A DNA stretch of 64,000 bases from Pegea sp. RAD2-039 (GCA_034620365.1 JAQGEQ010000380.1:1612001-1676000), one strand, 5' to 3'. Counted from the stretch's first letter, positions 32,801 to 44,119 are shown. A program made the numbers and translations. Notes: generated from the sequence alone by a model not told the origin.

Positions 32801-35800
32801 ATAGAGACAAGAGAAGATAGTTTTTCATCATCTACGACTTGTGTGTTTCTTCGAAATTCTTTTGTTGGATTCTTGGTGACAACAAGCAAGCTTCCATCTT
32901 CAGTAAAAGCAGCAGTGTGGTTAGATTCCACTGCTACTTCAACCAAGGAAGCCAAAACTGTTTGTGGAGAAGTATGTCTCTTTACCAGCAGTTGATGCTT
33001 ATCACCAACAAGCAGACAAGAAGAAGATGGCAAAATACGAGTAGGAACATCCAAGACACATAGATCTTCTGAAGATGAAGACACATGCAGATAGTTGCAG
33101 AAGATAGAAGCTTAAGAAAGATGAATTGAAGCCGCCTCATACCTTTTAGTTGATTGTCTACTTTCAAATAGTCGAGAGATGCTGATAGATGTTCATTCTT
33201 TGCTGATTAATGAATAACCAGTGTGAGAAGAAAAGTTGTGAAAATAAAATAAACATTTGCAATAACAATAGCACATCAACAAAAACAACAAACAAACAAA
33301 CAAACAGCAAATGATGGTCACAATCACTGGCTACTTTCTAACACTTATCTAGCTACCTACTACCACAAACCAAATCGACACCTGAACGAGTTAATTTATT
33401 TTGAACTTAAACGAATCGCAGCAAAAACAAATTAACATTTTTCACTTTCTTCTCCTGCTACTTGGATTTGGTATCAAATTTGACAATTCTGTTTAATATT
33501 ATGTAAAATGAAGAAAGAGAAATTTGATTCTAGATTATTATGAGATTTTCAATGAAACCAATAAAACTAGGCAGCAGATTCATTTCCTTGGTTGTATCTT
33601 GGGAGTGTTCTTCTAGTTTTAGATAATCTGACTCTACGAGGAGTAGCTGTAAGGAATAAGGATCATCCAACAAGTGAGATCAACAATATTTGGTTACTTA
33701 CATCCCGAATTACTTTTCCGTGAATATTTGCTTCTTATACGTTTCTCCAACTCAGCTAGAAACAAAAAGAAAAAGTTCTAACAATTAATATTAGGTTTGC
33801 AATTCAAACAAATCTTATTGTATAGTGCTTAAGCAATTAAATTATTGTTTTTAGTTTTTAGGCGTTAGCAAGAAACTGTTTTAAAAAGTATTTTCAATTT
33901 CAGTACAATAATAAAACGAGATATTAATATTTAGTTATAAAATTTGAGTTTAAAAGTTTACAAAATTAGTGAAAGATCCAGACAATAAGTCAATTACCAA
34001 ATATGCAAATTGAAAAAAATTAAAAATTCGAAAGTTTCGTGAGAAACAAGTGAAAGGTTTGCATACATGCAGTAGATACTGAGTAGTTTCATGCACTTAG
34101 CTCTACAAGCTGTTTCGTCAATCGCATGTTTGATTCAATCTTATTTTTAGTTTTTATTTCCTTTACTGAGCACAAAAAACTGCTAAAATAGTTTGAGTAG
34201 GCTGTAGCAACAGCAACACAGTTTGTGAAAATTATAATAAAACGTTTTTGTTACTAGAATGTCTCCAATTTGAAGTTGTAAGTATGAGTTAGAACACAAT
34301 CAAACGAAACACAAATTTGAAGGTAGTAATAAGAAGAAATTAATGACAAACAGTAAGAAATTTCTCTTCAGCCATAGCAACAACCAGCAAACCAATCAAC
34401 AACCAGCAGTTATTTCAAGTTAATACCTCCAATATAGAATTGTCAAAAAATTGCTTTTTAAACTTTGTTTTTCGAAGAGTTTGAAACAAAAAAAAAATTG
34501 CAAATAATTTTCACAATAAAAGCGAACATGAATCCAACGGAGACAGAAACCAGTTGGGATTTATTCATGTAATTACTCCAAGAACCTGTGATACCTAAAC
34601 ATCAAAACTGTGTTAACTCAACACAAGAACAGTTCAGATAAAATCTAAAAACTTAAATTTGTCCAAAATTACATCAATGAAGTTTACATGACAGCAACAA
34701 CACAAAACCAAAAACATGCAAATTGATTTCAAATGCAAATCAACCAACCAGCAACTGGTTGTTCCCAACCAACCACTGGTTTTTCCAACCAACCACTGGT
34801 TTTTCCAGCCAGCAACTGGTTGTTCCCAACCAGAAACTGGTTGGTCCCAGCCAATAAATAAATGATATTTGTGAAAAGAAGAAATGAAAGTTTCGTACAA
34901 AAATATGATGTTAAAAACGACCAGATAGTCACGTGACCTACCTTATAAATGAAGATCTTCTGAGATCACTCCACTAGTTGCCATAGCAACAGCTTGATGA
35001 CGTCATCAACCACAAGATGCCGTAATTAGAGAATATTCCAAGCTAAAGAAACTAACCAACAACCCTGCCCTTTTACCCCACTTATGTTTGTACTTTCTAA
35101 TCTACCCTCTTCCGACTACTTTCTCGATTGTATGACGTCATCAGTGACGTATGAAGAGCACACGATGCACACGAATGTGTCATGCACTACATCACTACCC
35201 CTTGCATCTCATCAACTCACTTGCAGTTGAGAGCTTTTCTGAAGACACGATGACGTCATTAGGAGTTGGTGGTCTTAGGTCCTCCAATGACGTGGGTTCT
35301 TCTTCCACAATATCTGATAAACAAAATTAAAATATTTTTGAAAATGTGTTGTTGAAGTCACAAACACTGATGACGTCACACGTTTGTTTGTCACCAGAGG
35401 GCCCATGACTTCCGAATTATGAGTTGGCAGCGTTTCCGGCAGCGCGGTTGCAAACTGCCACGTCAGCACAGTTGGAAAGTGATGACGTCATCTACATACC
35501 TGTAAGCTGACTAGGAGGTTCTTGTGGTTCAAGCAAAGTGGGCACAACTGTGACTGGCGAACCACTCACTACGTCATCAACTTTATCATCATTTGTTTCT
35601 ACTGTCAAAGAATATGGCAGTTAGTGACGTCATCAGAGTTTGAAGTTTTAACTCCAAATTAAAAAATTAAGAGTTAGAAATGGTAAAAAGCAAATGGGAG
35701 TTTATTAGAAGAAGATGTTAACAAAAGAAGATATTTTGTGGAGTTGGGAGTGTTTACAGAAAGTTTAATTTCTCAAAAATTGGTTTAAAAGTTTTTAGTT

Positions 35801-38800
35801 TGATTTATAAGTATGGAGACAGTAAAAAACCTTTGACTTCAGGCAATTCCGGGGTTGGTTCTTCTTCTTCTTTTTCAACAGTTTCTTCTTTAGAAAGGTC
35901 CTTTTGAGATGATGTATCTTCATCAGGATGTTCTATCAAAGATGAATATTTTACGAAATACAAAGTAATTAGAAACAAAATAAAGTTTGATAAAAACAAA
36001 GATGAAACCAAAGATGAAACCAATTGTAAAGATTATCAACAAAACATCATTTCTCACATAGAGAAAAAACTGAAAAGTTGTCAGATAATATTTAGATGGA
36101 TAGCAAAACTGAAAGCTTTTTGTGAGGCTTTTTCATGCACCAAAAGCCAAATGTTATCTGATTGCTGACTCGTTAATAGCTTTCAAACGCTTTCTTCATT
36201 CATTTTAGTGAAAAGCAAGAAGAATAATTAATCAAACGTGATAGACAAATATATAGCAAGTAAATTGTTACTACAAGATTACGTTTGAATTGCAAAAATA
36301 ACTGACAACAGTTTCTACAACAGATTAGATACAGAAAAGGTGTTTTGTGTTGAATATTACGAATTTAAAAGTTGGTTTTGAGTTGGAAATAAAATAAGCT
36401 TGATAAGCACCAGGAAGTGCTTTCATAATGATTTCAAATCAATTTATCAACCTTATTTAAAAACTGATGATTTTGACTTGAGTCTAACTTTTCTACGAAC
36501 TTCATATATTTGAAGAACACTTTTTTATTAACTGAAAAACAATCGTGGGAAATAAGTAGTTGGAAATCAATTTATAATTGCAACGATTAAAAATAAGTAA
36601 GAAATGTTAGAGGAAGTGATGCTTTTACTAATGGTCTATCTGACACAAGCTATAAATTGAATTCTTAATTTTATTAATTAAATTTATGAAGTGAGCTATT
36701 GAAATAGATTTTTTTCAAAACTACACGATATAACCTGCTAATAAAATCATTAATTGATTAGCTGTTCACAACTATTCATCTTTTGACGATTTTCTTAAAG
36801 TAATTATTCAAATTTATCGATAATTAATTTATATATATTATTATATATAAATAATCAATAAGGATTTCATGGGAAAAATAAGTAGAGATATAATTATATA
36901 GGAATATCTTATTACTTTATAATTATCATATTTAAGAAACAGTTAACAATTACTTGGAGATAATAGCATCTAATAGAATGTAAAGAAAATTTTATAGAAA
37001 AGTTAGGTACTAATCAACTAAAAAGCTAAAAGATGATTTGCAATTTAATGATAAAATTAGAAAAACAAAAGGTTAAGAAAAACAAAAGAAGAAGAACTAA
37101 ATAGTGTGATTATAAGAATGAAAAAGTTGGGAGTGAATGTAATCTCAAGTTTAATAGAGTTTAAAACGGAAGGCATCTACCCGAATAATTACTTAATACT
37201 TCAGTCAATCAAATAACTAACAATTTTCAAGCGATTATTCAAAGAAAGAAAGAAATGAAAACAGATTAAAAGATGTAAACGTCAAAATTATTAGAATCAA
37301 GTAAACAAATAGTTAGAAATCATAACAAGTTTGCTGCTTTGATTAAAATTTAGATTAAAAGCGAAATTTTCAGCTTTACTCACCAAATCACGTGATTTTA
37401 CTTTAAATAATCAAAATTCTCTGTAATTATAACACATGCATTGATTAGTTATGCCGAAAATTAAGTGTGCTTGCAAACATGATATGCAAAGCAAAAGCCC
37501 ACCAATTGAGGGTTTGGGTTCCACAGTTGATGCATTATTGGTGTCAACAGTATCTTTGATCACTGATGAGTTTGAATCTGTTTGGATGAAAGACTCAACT
37601 TGTTGATGATCTTCAACAATTGAAACCACATCAACTTTTTCTGCATCAATTTCACTTTTAACTTCTACTGAAATCTCTATTTCTTCATCAATTTCTTTTA
37701 TAGACTTCTGATAAGATCTAGAATCAGTTGCTTCTTTGATTTCATCAATTTCCAAAATATTTCTTTCAATTGAATCATTTTCAGTCTGATCCAAATTAGA
37801 TGCCAACAATGATTTATCATTAACAACTACTTCATCTTTCAAAATCTTCTCATCTTCTAAAATCTTATCATCTAAATATTGGTGTCTTTCAGTTTCAGTA
37901 TTCAAACCACCCATCTTCACTTCTTCAATAATTTCTACATCATTTTCATCTCTAGAATTTTCTGACAATGTACCTGAAAAATAATCATCTTTCTTTTCAC
38001 AACTTAATAATTCAGCATTTGACAAGATTAGTTTTAAATCTGATCTTTCATCTAAATCTTCTTCTAATTTTTCAGAAGATTCTGATCTTTTATCTGTATC
38101 TAAAGATGATTCTATGTTTTTATCTTTAGATATCAGATCTTCATTTTCATCAACTAAATCAATTGAGGTTTTGGGTTCCACAGTTGATGCATTATTGGTG
38201 TCAACAGTATCTTTGATCACTGATGAGTTTGAATCTGTTTGGATGAAAGACTCAACTTGTTGATGATCTTCAACAATTGAAACCACATCAACTTTTTCTG
38301 CATCAATTTCACTTTTAACTTCTACTGAAATCTCTATTTCTTCATCAATTCCTTTTATAGACTTCTGATAAGATCCAGAATCAGTTGCTTCTTTGATTTC
38401 ATCAACTTCCAAAATATCTCTTTCAATTGAATCATTTTCAGTCTGATCCAAATTAGATGCCAACAATGATTTATCATTAACAACTACTTCATCTTCTAAA
38501 ATATTATCATCTAAATATTGGTGTCTTTCAGTTTCAGTATTCAAACCACCCATCTTCACTTCTTCAATAATTTCTACATCATTTTCATCTCTAGAATTTT
38601 CTGACAATGTACCTGAAAAATAATCATCTTTCTTTTCACAACTTAATAATTCAACATTTGACAAGATTAGTTTTAAATCTGATCTTTCATCTAAATCTTC
38701 TTCTAATTTTTCAGAAGATTCTGATCCTTTATCTGTATCTAAAGATGAATCTATGTTTTTATCTTTAGATATCAGATCTTCATTTTCATCAACTAAATCT

Positions 38801-41800
38801 TTTTGTAATTTATTAGGTTGATCCAACTTTGTAAGATCAAGGAGTGAGTTATCCAAACTTTCTTCTTCATCCAGTTTATTTTCAACTTCCAAAATATTTC
38901 TTTCAATTGAATCATTTTCAGTCTGATCCAAATTAGATGCCAACAATGATTTATCATTAACAACTACTTCATCTTCTAAAATATTATCATCTAAATATTG
39001 GTGTCTTTCAGTTTCAGTATTCAAACCACCCATCTTCACTTCTTCAATAATTTCTACATCATTTTCATCTCTAGAATTTTCTGACAATGTACCTGAAAAA
39101 TAATCATCTTTCTTTTCACAACTTGATAATTCAACATTTGACAAGATTAGTTTTAAATCTGATCTTTCATCTAAATCTTCTTCTAATTCTTCAGAAGATT
39201 CTGATCCTTTATCTGTATCTAAAGATGACTCTATGTTTTTATCTTTAGATATCAGATCTTCATTTTCATCAACTAAATCTTTTTGTAATTTATCAAGTTG
39301 ATCCAACTTTGTAAGATCAAGGAGTGAGTTATCCAAACTTTCTTCTTCATCCAGTTTATTTTCAACTTCCAAAATATTTCTTTCAATTGAATCATTTTCA
39401 GTCTGATCCAAATTAGATGCCAACAATGATTTATCATTAACAACTACTTCATCTTCTAAAATCTTATCATCTAAATATTGATGTCTTTCAGTTTCAGTAT
39501 TCAAACCACCCATCTTCACTTCTTCAATAATTTCTACATCATTCTCATCTTTAGAATTTTCTGACAATGTACCTGAAAAATAATCATCTTTCTTTTCACA
39601 ACTTGATAATTCAACATTTGACAAGATTAGTTTTAAATCTGATCTTTCATCTAAATCTTCTTCTAATTCTTCAGAAGATTCTGATCCTTTATCTGTATCT
39701 AAAGATGACTCTATTTTTTCATCTTTAGATATCAGATCTTCATTTACATCAACTAAATCAATTGAGGGTTTGGGTTCCACAGTTGATGCATTATTGGTGT
39801 CAACAGTATCTTTGATCACTGATGAGTTTGAATCTGTTTGGATGAAAGACTCAACGTGTTGATGATCTTCAACAATTGAAACCACATCAACTTTTTCTGC
39901 ATCAATTTCACTTTTAACTTCTACTGAAATCTCTATTTCTTCATCAATTCCTTTTATAGACTTCTGATAAGATCTAGAATCAGTTGCTTCTTTGATTTCA
40001 TCAACTTCCAAAATATCTCTTTCAATTGAATCATTTTCAGTCTGATCCAAATTAGATGCCAACAATGATTTATCATTAACAACTACTTCATCTTTCAAAA
40101 TCTTCTCATCTTCTAAAATATTATCATCTAAATATTGATGTCTTTCAGTTTCAGTATTCAAACCACCCATCTTCACTTCTTCAATAATTTCTACATCATT
40201 TTCATCTCTAGAATTTTCTGACAATGTACCTGAAAAATAATCATCTTTCTTTTCACAACTTGATAATTCAACATTTGACAAGATTAGTTTTAAATCTGAT
40301 CTTGGATGTCAGTTTTTATCCAATCAAACTGGTTCCTTTCCAACAACTAAAATATTTGTTCAAAGTTCAACTTTTATAGATGAGGAAACAATTGAATTCT
40401 TGTAGAAATATGAAATAGCAAGAAAGTAAAATTTAACTAAACAATCATGATAACTAATCAGCAAATTTTTCAGCAATTATCTTTTTGATGTGAATGATTA
40501 ACATTTCACAAAAAGTGATTATTATATTAATGATCCTAGTTAAGCATTCAATCAAAGACCTTAGCAATTAAACTTGAAGTTTTAGTGCAGCTTAAACTCA
40601 ATGAAGCTTTACGAGATCTATAAAAGTATATTTTCTTAGTAAAAGCACCACAAGGAAGATAGGCCAAAAGGTAGCTAGTCAACAATTAAAACTTACCTGC
40701 TTTTTCTTCAATGTTAATTCTTCACAAATTTAAACATTCCCTTTTATCTGAGGTATTGTTTATAGTATTGATTGTGGTTTTATTACATGTGTCTCAAAGT
40801 TTTTCAATTTCAGAATACTCACTAACAAAAAGTTTTCTTCTTTCTTCAAATGTTTTGAACTCTTTATCCAAATAAGAAAAAAAATAAATACTTGAAGTAT
40901 TAAAAACCTTTCTTAACAAGTAAATATAAATATACAAAACCAGAAAGAGAAAATTGAAGTATTGAAGAATATTCGTGTGCTTGAAAAATAAAGAAGCTGG
41001 TAAAAAAACTTCATAAAAACCAGACAGCATACTATTGGATGGTGTAAAAGATGAAAGGGCAGTGGTGACTGCTTAATTTCATAACTTTGATTGAAAAGTT
41101 GTTAAAAGGCGTCAGCCAGTAAAATTTTAAGCAGTTGAAGGTCGCCCCTTAAGTAAACAACCCGCTTACATCACAGTTTCATACAAAAATACCACATTTC
41201 AACATTCAATAAAATTGGATCATATTTGTTTTAACCTTTCCTGTCTATACTTCAAATAATTTGGAAAATTTTACACAAGAAAACGCACAGTTGATTTAAT
41301 TACCTGTACAGTTACCTAGTCTACTAGAATTCACCATAGAGTCATCAGGTTCTTTGGAGCTTTCCGGGAAAACTGGCTCTGAAGCAAAAGATTCTCTGAA
41401 AAAAAATTAACAAAATGTTGGGGCGTATTTTCTTAAAAAAAGATTTTAATAAATACTTCCGAGTATTTTCATATTACAAATTATAAGGTTATAAGGTGAT
41501 AAAATTGAACTAGCTTTTATCCCAAATGTTAAACAAAAGTTTTAAAATATAAAAAAATAACAAAAGCTTACTTATGAGAATCAGATGTTGTAGCAAAGGA
41601 TTGATCAAGATTTTCAACCTATAAATAAGTTGTTTTTAATGTTAGAAGACTAAAAAAAAATGATTACATTGTCTGGTTGCTCAATAACAGGTGAAAGTAG
41701 ACTCGGTACTCTGCTTTCAATAGGAGCTGGTGACGGAACAACAGGGGTGTTATCTTTTGAGCCTGTCAAAAATCTTAAGTAAAAACAAATCAGAATAAAA

Positions 41801-42145
41801 AATGAGCTTGCCTCTATGTGAACGACTAGCCAATCGAATAGAAGAACGAACTGTATCTACTCCTCTTCTGTTAAACTTCTTATCATTGTGTTGCACTTGC
41901 TGAAACCAATGTCCAGACCGCATCCAGATCTTTTTCAAAATTACGGGATTTTTTGTCTTTTCGGCTTTAGATTTAAGTCTCCTAAAAAATGTAGAAAAAT
42001 AAAGTCACTCCTGATCTATCTAAAAAGATCTTTACTCTAATCTTAGTTCTTCTTTTTTCTGCATTTGGGCATCACGTTCAAGAACCATCAAGATTTTTCG
42101 ACGCTCTTTGTCGGTAAGAAACGAAAGGTCTAAAGAAGGTTCCAT
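29844..42145 (-). CDS. SYTL: synaptotagmin-like protein (Slp/bitesize family), giant
   Basis: Slp proteins tether Rab27-bearing secretory vesicles to the plasma membrane: an N-terminal Slp-homology domain (SHD) binds Rab27 and tandem C2 domains bind membrane. Exons read (high to low): 42145-42036 SHD1 ([20 protein letters not shown]); 41981-41812 SHD2 with SGHWFQQ and [15 protein letters not shown]; 41762-41668; 41618-41572; 41395-41316; 40295-37503 (giant repeat exon); 35932-35831; 35601-35500; 35313-35221; 33755-33702; 33202-33143; 32403-32351; 32270-32089 and 31961-31655 (C2[39 protein letters not shown]); 31565-31497; 31100-30997, 30247-30039 and 29980-29844 (C2[43 protein letters not shown]). 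No FYVE zinc finger lies between SHD1 and SHD2. C2 loop Asp residues are mostly missing (CSPYVK for SDPYVK), suggesting calcium-independent binding. Several alternative ends exist (separate entries). Confidence 0.88.
29981..30038 (-). other. 58-nt intron in the C2B domain
   Basis: GTGGGTTG to TTTCCGCAG. Removing it joins RVGCGSG to [13 protein letters not shown] in frame, exactly where vertebrate Slp proteins read VGTGISNGEVVDWMDS. Unspliced, both flanking frames run into stops. Confidence 0.85.
30255..30980 (+). repeat. 17-bp minisatellite (about 42 copies) filling an Slp intron
   Basis: The unit GATCAGGAAGTGATGAA is repeated with minor variants (GATCAGAAAG, GATTAGG, GATCAGCAAG, TGACGAA, TGATAAA). 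The array occupies nearly all of the 749-nt intron 30248-30996 between the two C2B exons. On the sense (minus) strand the unit is pyrimidine-rich (TTCATCACTTCCTGATC) and contains no AG, so no competing 3' splice site exists before the true acceptor TCATCTTCAG at 30248-30249. Confidence 0.95.
32779..33068 (-). CDS. alternative terminal exon of the Slp gene (ends ...SSH stop)
   Basis: Acceptor CATCTTCAG at 33069-33070; the open frame runs [18 protein letters not shown] to [10 protein letters not shown] and stops at 32779. It is entered in phase 1 from exon 33202-33143 ([10 protein letters not shown] then G/AA). The same upstream exon can instead join, also in phase 1, to the exon at 32403 that leads into C2A. 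Transcripts using this exon would lack both C2 domains. No known domain is recognised in the roughly 95 residues. Confidence 0.55.
33567..33646 (-). CDS. alternative terminal exon of the Slp gene (basic tail)
   Basis: Acceptor CTTACAG, then [18 protein letters not shown] and NQGNESAA followed by TAG. It is entered in phase 1 from exon 33755-33702 ([14 protein letters not shown]). The resulting tail is strongly basic and could contact acidic lipids or serve as a nuclear/nucleolar signal; this is inference. Confidence 0.5.
34458..34585 (-). CDS. alternative terminal exon of the Slp gene encoding a transmembrane tail
   Basis: Acceptor GTATCACAG at 34586-34587, entered in phase 1, then 41 residues and [13 protein letters not shown] is followed by a hydrophobic stretch [20 protein letters not shown] of about 20 residues and a short polar end (SNSSKNKV). 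This is the layout of a C-terminal membrane anchor. An isoform using it would carry the Rab27-binding SHD and the acidic repeats but a membrane anchor in place of C2 domains. It could instead be an unused frame, but the phase match with all other cassettes argues for use. Confidence 0.45.
34738..34862 (+). repeat. short imperfect tandem repeat of about 20-21 bp
   Basis: Five copies of CAACCAACCACTGGTTTTTC-like units, each holding the near-palindrome ACCACTGGT or CAACTGGTTG. It is in an Slp intron. Minus-strand frames give Trp/Gly-rich open reading, which I treat as a by-product. Confidence 0.7.
34998..35632. promoter_or_regulatory. cluster of six TGACGTCA (CRE-type) palindromes
   Basis: Exact TGACGTCA at 34998, 35133, 35251, 35371, 35483 and 35625, with further near matches (TGACGTAT, TACGTCAT) between them. 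TGACGTCA is the full consensus for CREB/ATF bZIP dimers. The cluster overlaps two short phase-1 exons of the Slp gene, so it may be an intragenic enhancer or promoter, or it may be a dispersed sequence word of this genome. Confidence 0.45.
37503..40295 (-). repeat. 931-codon exon made of five diverged 160-220 residue repeats
   Basis: Within the Slp gene, the block [17 protein letters not shown] ... [16 protein letters not shown] recurs five times (block starts near 40275, 39620, 39140, 38660 and 38020; spacing about 655, 480, 480 and 640 bp). Between blocks are two middle types: A ([15 protein letters not shown] ... VVSIVEDHQ ... TVEPK) and B ([20 protein letters not shown]), in the order A-B-B-A-A. 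Copies are very similar in DNA, so duplication is recent. The product is acidic, Ser/Glu/Asp-rich and probably disordered. The exon is 2793 nt, enters and leaves in phase 1, and could be skipped without a frame change. The open frame ends beyond a donor at 37502 (TTG/GTGGGC). Confidence 0.85.
40823..40861 (-). CDS. possible 39-nt cassette exon of the Slp gene
   Basis: Between a TTTGGATAAAG acceptor and a GTTA/GTGAGT donor, the frame gives [12 protein letters not shown] in phase 1 on both sides. A pyrimidine stretch precedes it. It is weakly supported but has the same phase as every other middle exon. Confidence 0.3.
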
Positions 42146-42149
42146 GATA

Positions 42150-43290
42150 GAAATATTTTTTTGAAAGTTTAAAAATCCAATCAACCAAACTTAAGAAACG
42201 TTCAACTGCCTAAGAAATTTGTTCATTTATAAAAGTATATGAAAGGTAAAACAAAAAAAACTCATTTCATTAAGAAAGATATTAAAAATAATTATAAAAA
42301 CAAGTGGCCGTTCGCTATTCATAGTTTTAAAATAAATAAAAAAGAAAAAATTTTTGAAACTATATAGAAAAAATTTCATCTATTAATAGAGAAAGGATAT
42401 CAAATTGTTTAAATTAAAGATTAAATTAAGTTATTTTTGATAAGTTTCATAACTGAACAAAAAAAAGTTCAATTAAATTTTTAATAAAAAAACAATTACC
42501 AATCAGTTGAAATTTAACATTTAACAATTAATTGAAATAACAAAATTAAACAAAACCTTAAAATTATTAAATCTAATTATCTAATCTTTAAATTGGGAAA
42601 AAATTAGGCTTCCAAAAACTTTGGTCAAAATTTTAAAATCAAAAAGCTAAAAAAAAATTAAGAACACAAAAACATCATATCTAAGAAAAATAAATAGTTT
42701 CTAGCTAAAACTATGAAAAATATTTTTCATTTACCTAAACAACTGTATTACTCAAGGCTAAAAGCAGACACATGGAAAAGTTGACCAAGATTTGTAACTA
42801 TGTTACTAACTTGTAAACTGTAATTTACTAAGTACATATTTAAAAACTAAACAATCCCCACAGCCGAAAATGTTTCACGTAAACATACGGTCAAAAAGTA
42901 TTTTTATTCAAAGAAATGCTTTCAATTTCCTTTTCAACAATAGCCGTATGAAAAACCATTCGCATAAAACATTTAAAAAATATTAAATGAAAATAAGATT
43001 AAAAACGACTATGCTAAAAGCCAGAGCAAAAATCATGGAGAGCCCATCCAACCGCATTCCACTCTCTACTCCAACATACATGCATGCAGCAGAACAGAAG
43101 AACTGATACAGCCTGGATGGCGTCGCAGGAGCTGCAAGAGCGATATTGAGTGATGAACAGCTGACGAGGCTCCAAATCCGGCTTTAAATTCGGAACTTTG
43201 CATCTTCTAGAAGTTTTGTCATTAACCAGGCTCACATTGTTTATACCCAGGGTTTCAACCCAGGACTTTTCCTTGTCGCAAATATGTGTC
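42150..43290. other. upstream region of the Slp gene
   Basis: AT-rich DNA with A-runs, presumably the Slp promoter (transcription to the left). The right part from 43014 is less AT-rich and includes the repeat listed at 43030-43160. Confidence 0.35.
43030..43160 (+). repeat. dispersed repeat, copy 1 (mate at 49.48-49.61 kb)
   Basis: TGGCGTCGCAGGAGCTGCAA with following GAGCGATATTGAG and CGAGGCTCCAAATCCGGCTT aligns with TGGCATCGCAAGAGCTGCCA, GAACGACACTGAA and CGAGACTTTAACTCCGGTTA at 49530-49605, in the same orientation. It is G+C-richer than its surroundings. Likely an old interspersed element; family not identified. Confidence 0.5.
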
Positions 43291-43294
43291 TGAT

Positions 43295-43801
43295 TCATTT
43301 GTTCGAAAAGTTTCTTTTGTACTGTATGAGAGCATGAGCTGTGTTCAGAATCTCAGGATCCGTCTCCACATATCCGCTTTCTGCTCTTCTCTCTCCTTCT
43401 ATTTCTTCACCATTTTCATTTCCGTTTTGTTCGAAGGAATCAAGACGATTATTAATCGCTGATCTGTTCATCATTTCCGCTTCTGATGTAGGATATATAC
43501 CGCATAGTAAATCACCAATGATCTCTAATGGATATGTGACACTATTGATTACATGGTGACCTCCTTGCATCCTACCTGAGTTTATTCCAAACAAATTCAT
43601 TCCAGCTAAGAAGCACCGCTCCATTCGCACACATCGTGCTTTTTCACTAACTGATTGGTTTTCAAATCCTTCAAGAAAGTTGTGCTTATTTTCAATATTT
43701 CTTATGAAGAAGCATTTGCAACCTCCACATGCTATGATTCCATAGTGCTTTGAAGCAGTTTTTTTTTTACAAATAACACAAGTTTCAGTTAATCTATTCA
43801 T
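43295..43801 (-). pseudogene. degenerate nuclear-receptor DNA-binding domain copy
   Basis: The single-exon frame (168 residues) begins MNRLTETCVICKKKTASKHY and continues GIIACGGCKCFFIRNI, which is zinc finger 1 of a nuclear receptor: C8, C11, C25 and C28 are present, and CGGCKCFF replaces the usual CEGCKGFF. In finger 2, only the end is left: KARC then VRMERCFLAGMN matches RCxxCRxxKCLxxGM with a three-residue deletion that removes one cysteine, and the two cysteines expected around EGFENQS are replaced. Finger 2 therefore cannot bind zinc normally. No ligand-binding domain follows. Lack of introns and the decay suggest a processed or partial copy, though the open frame and a TTCACAG acceptor 13 nt before the ATG leave expression possible. 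Confidence 0.6.
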
Positions 43802-44119
43802 CTTAAATAATTATCTGTGAATAAATTTTGTTAGAATTTTAAAATCTAAAATTTTTTAGAATATTTATTAGCTATTAAAATCAAAAAATTAATAAGAAGA
43901 AATGTTAAAACAATACAAATGTATAAACGTATTACATCAAAAGAGTTTCAGAACAGAGCAAATATCGCTAACGCACATTCGGAAAAACTTAAATATTATT
44001 TAATTTCGGAAAACAAACTGATGAATCGAATTATTATATATGGAATAAGAAATGGCAGTTCATGACACCTCCTATAATATAACAGTGCATGGTTACATAG
44101 AATGTTAGTAATATAAATG

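Noticed and set aside
37411..37502. C-terminal 30 residues of the giant repeat frame ([16 protein letters not shown]...)
   Set aside because: This part lies beyond the GTGGGC donor at 37502-37501; other repeat units continue differently at this point, so it is intron read-through.
43230..43275. tRNA-like B box (GGGTTTCAACCC) suggesting a tRNA-derived SINE
   Set aside because: No A box or cloverleaf could be paired at the right distance.
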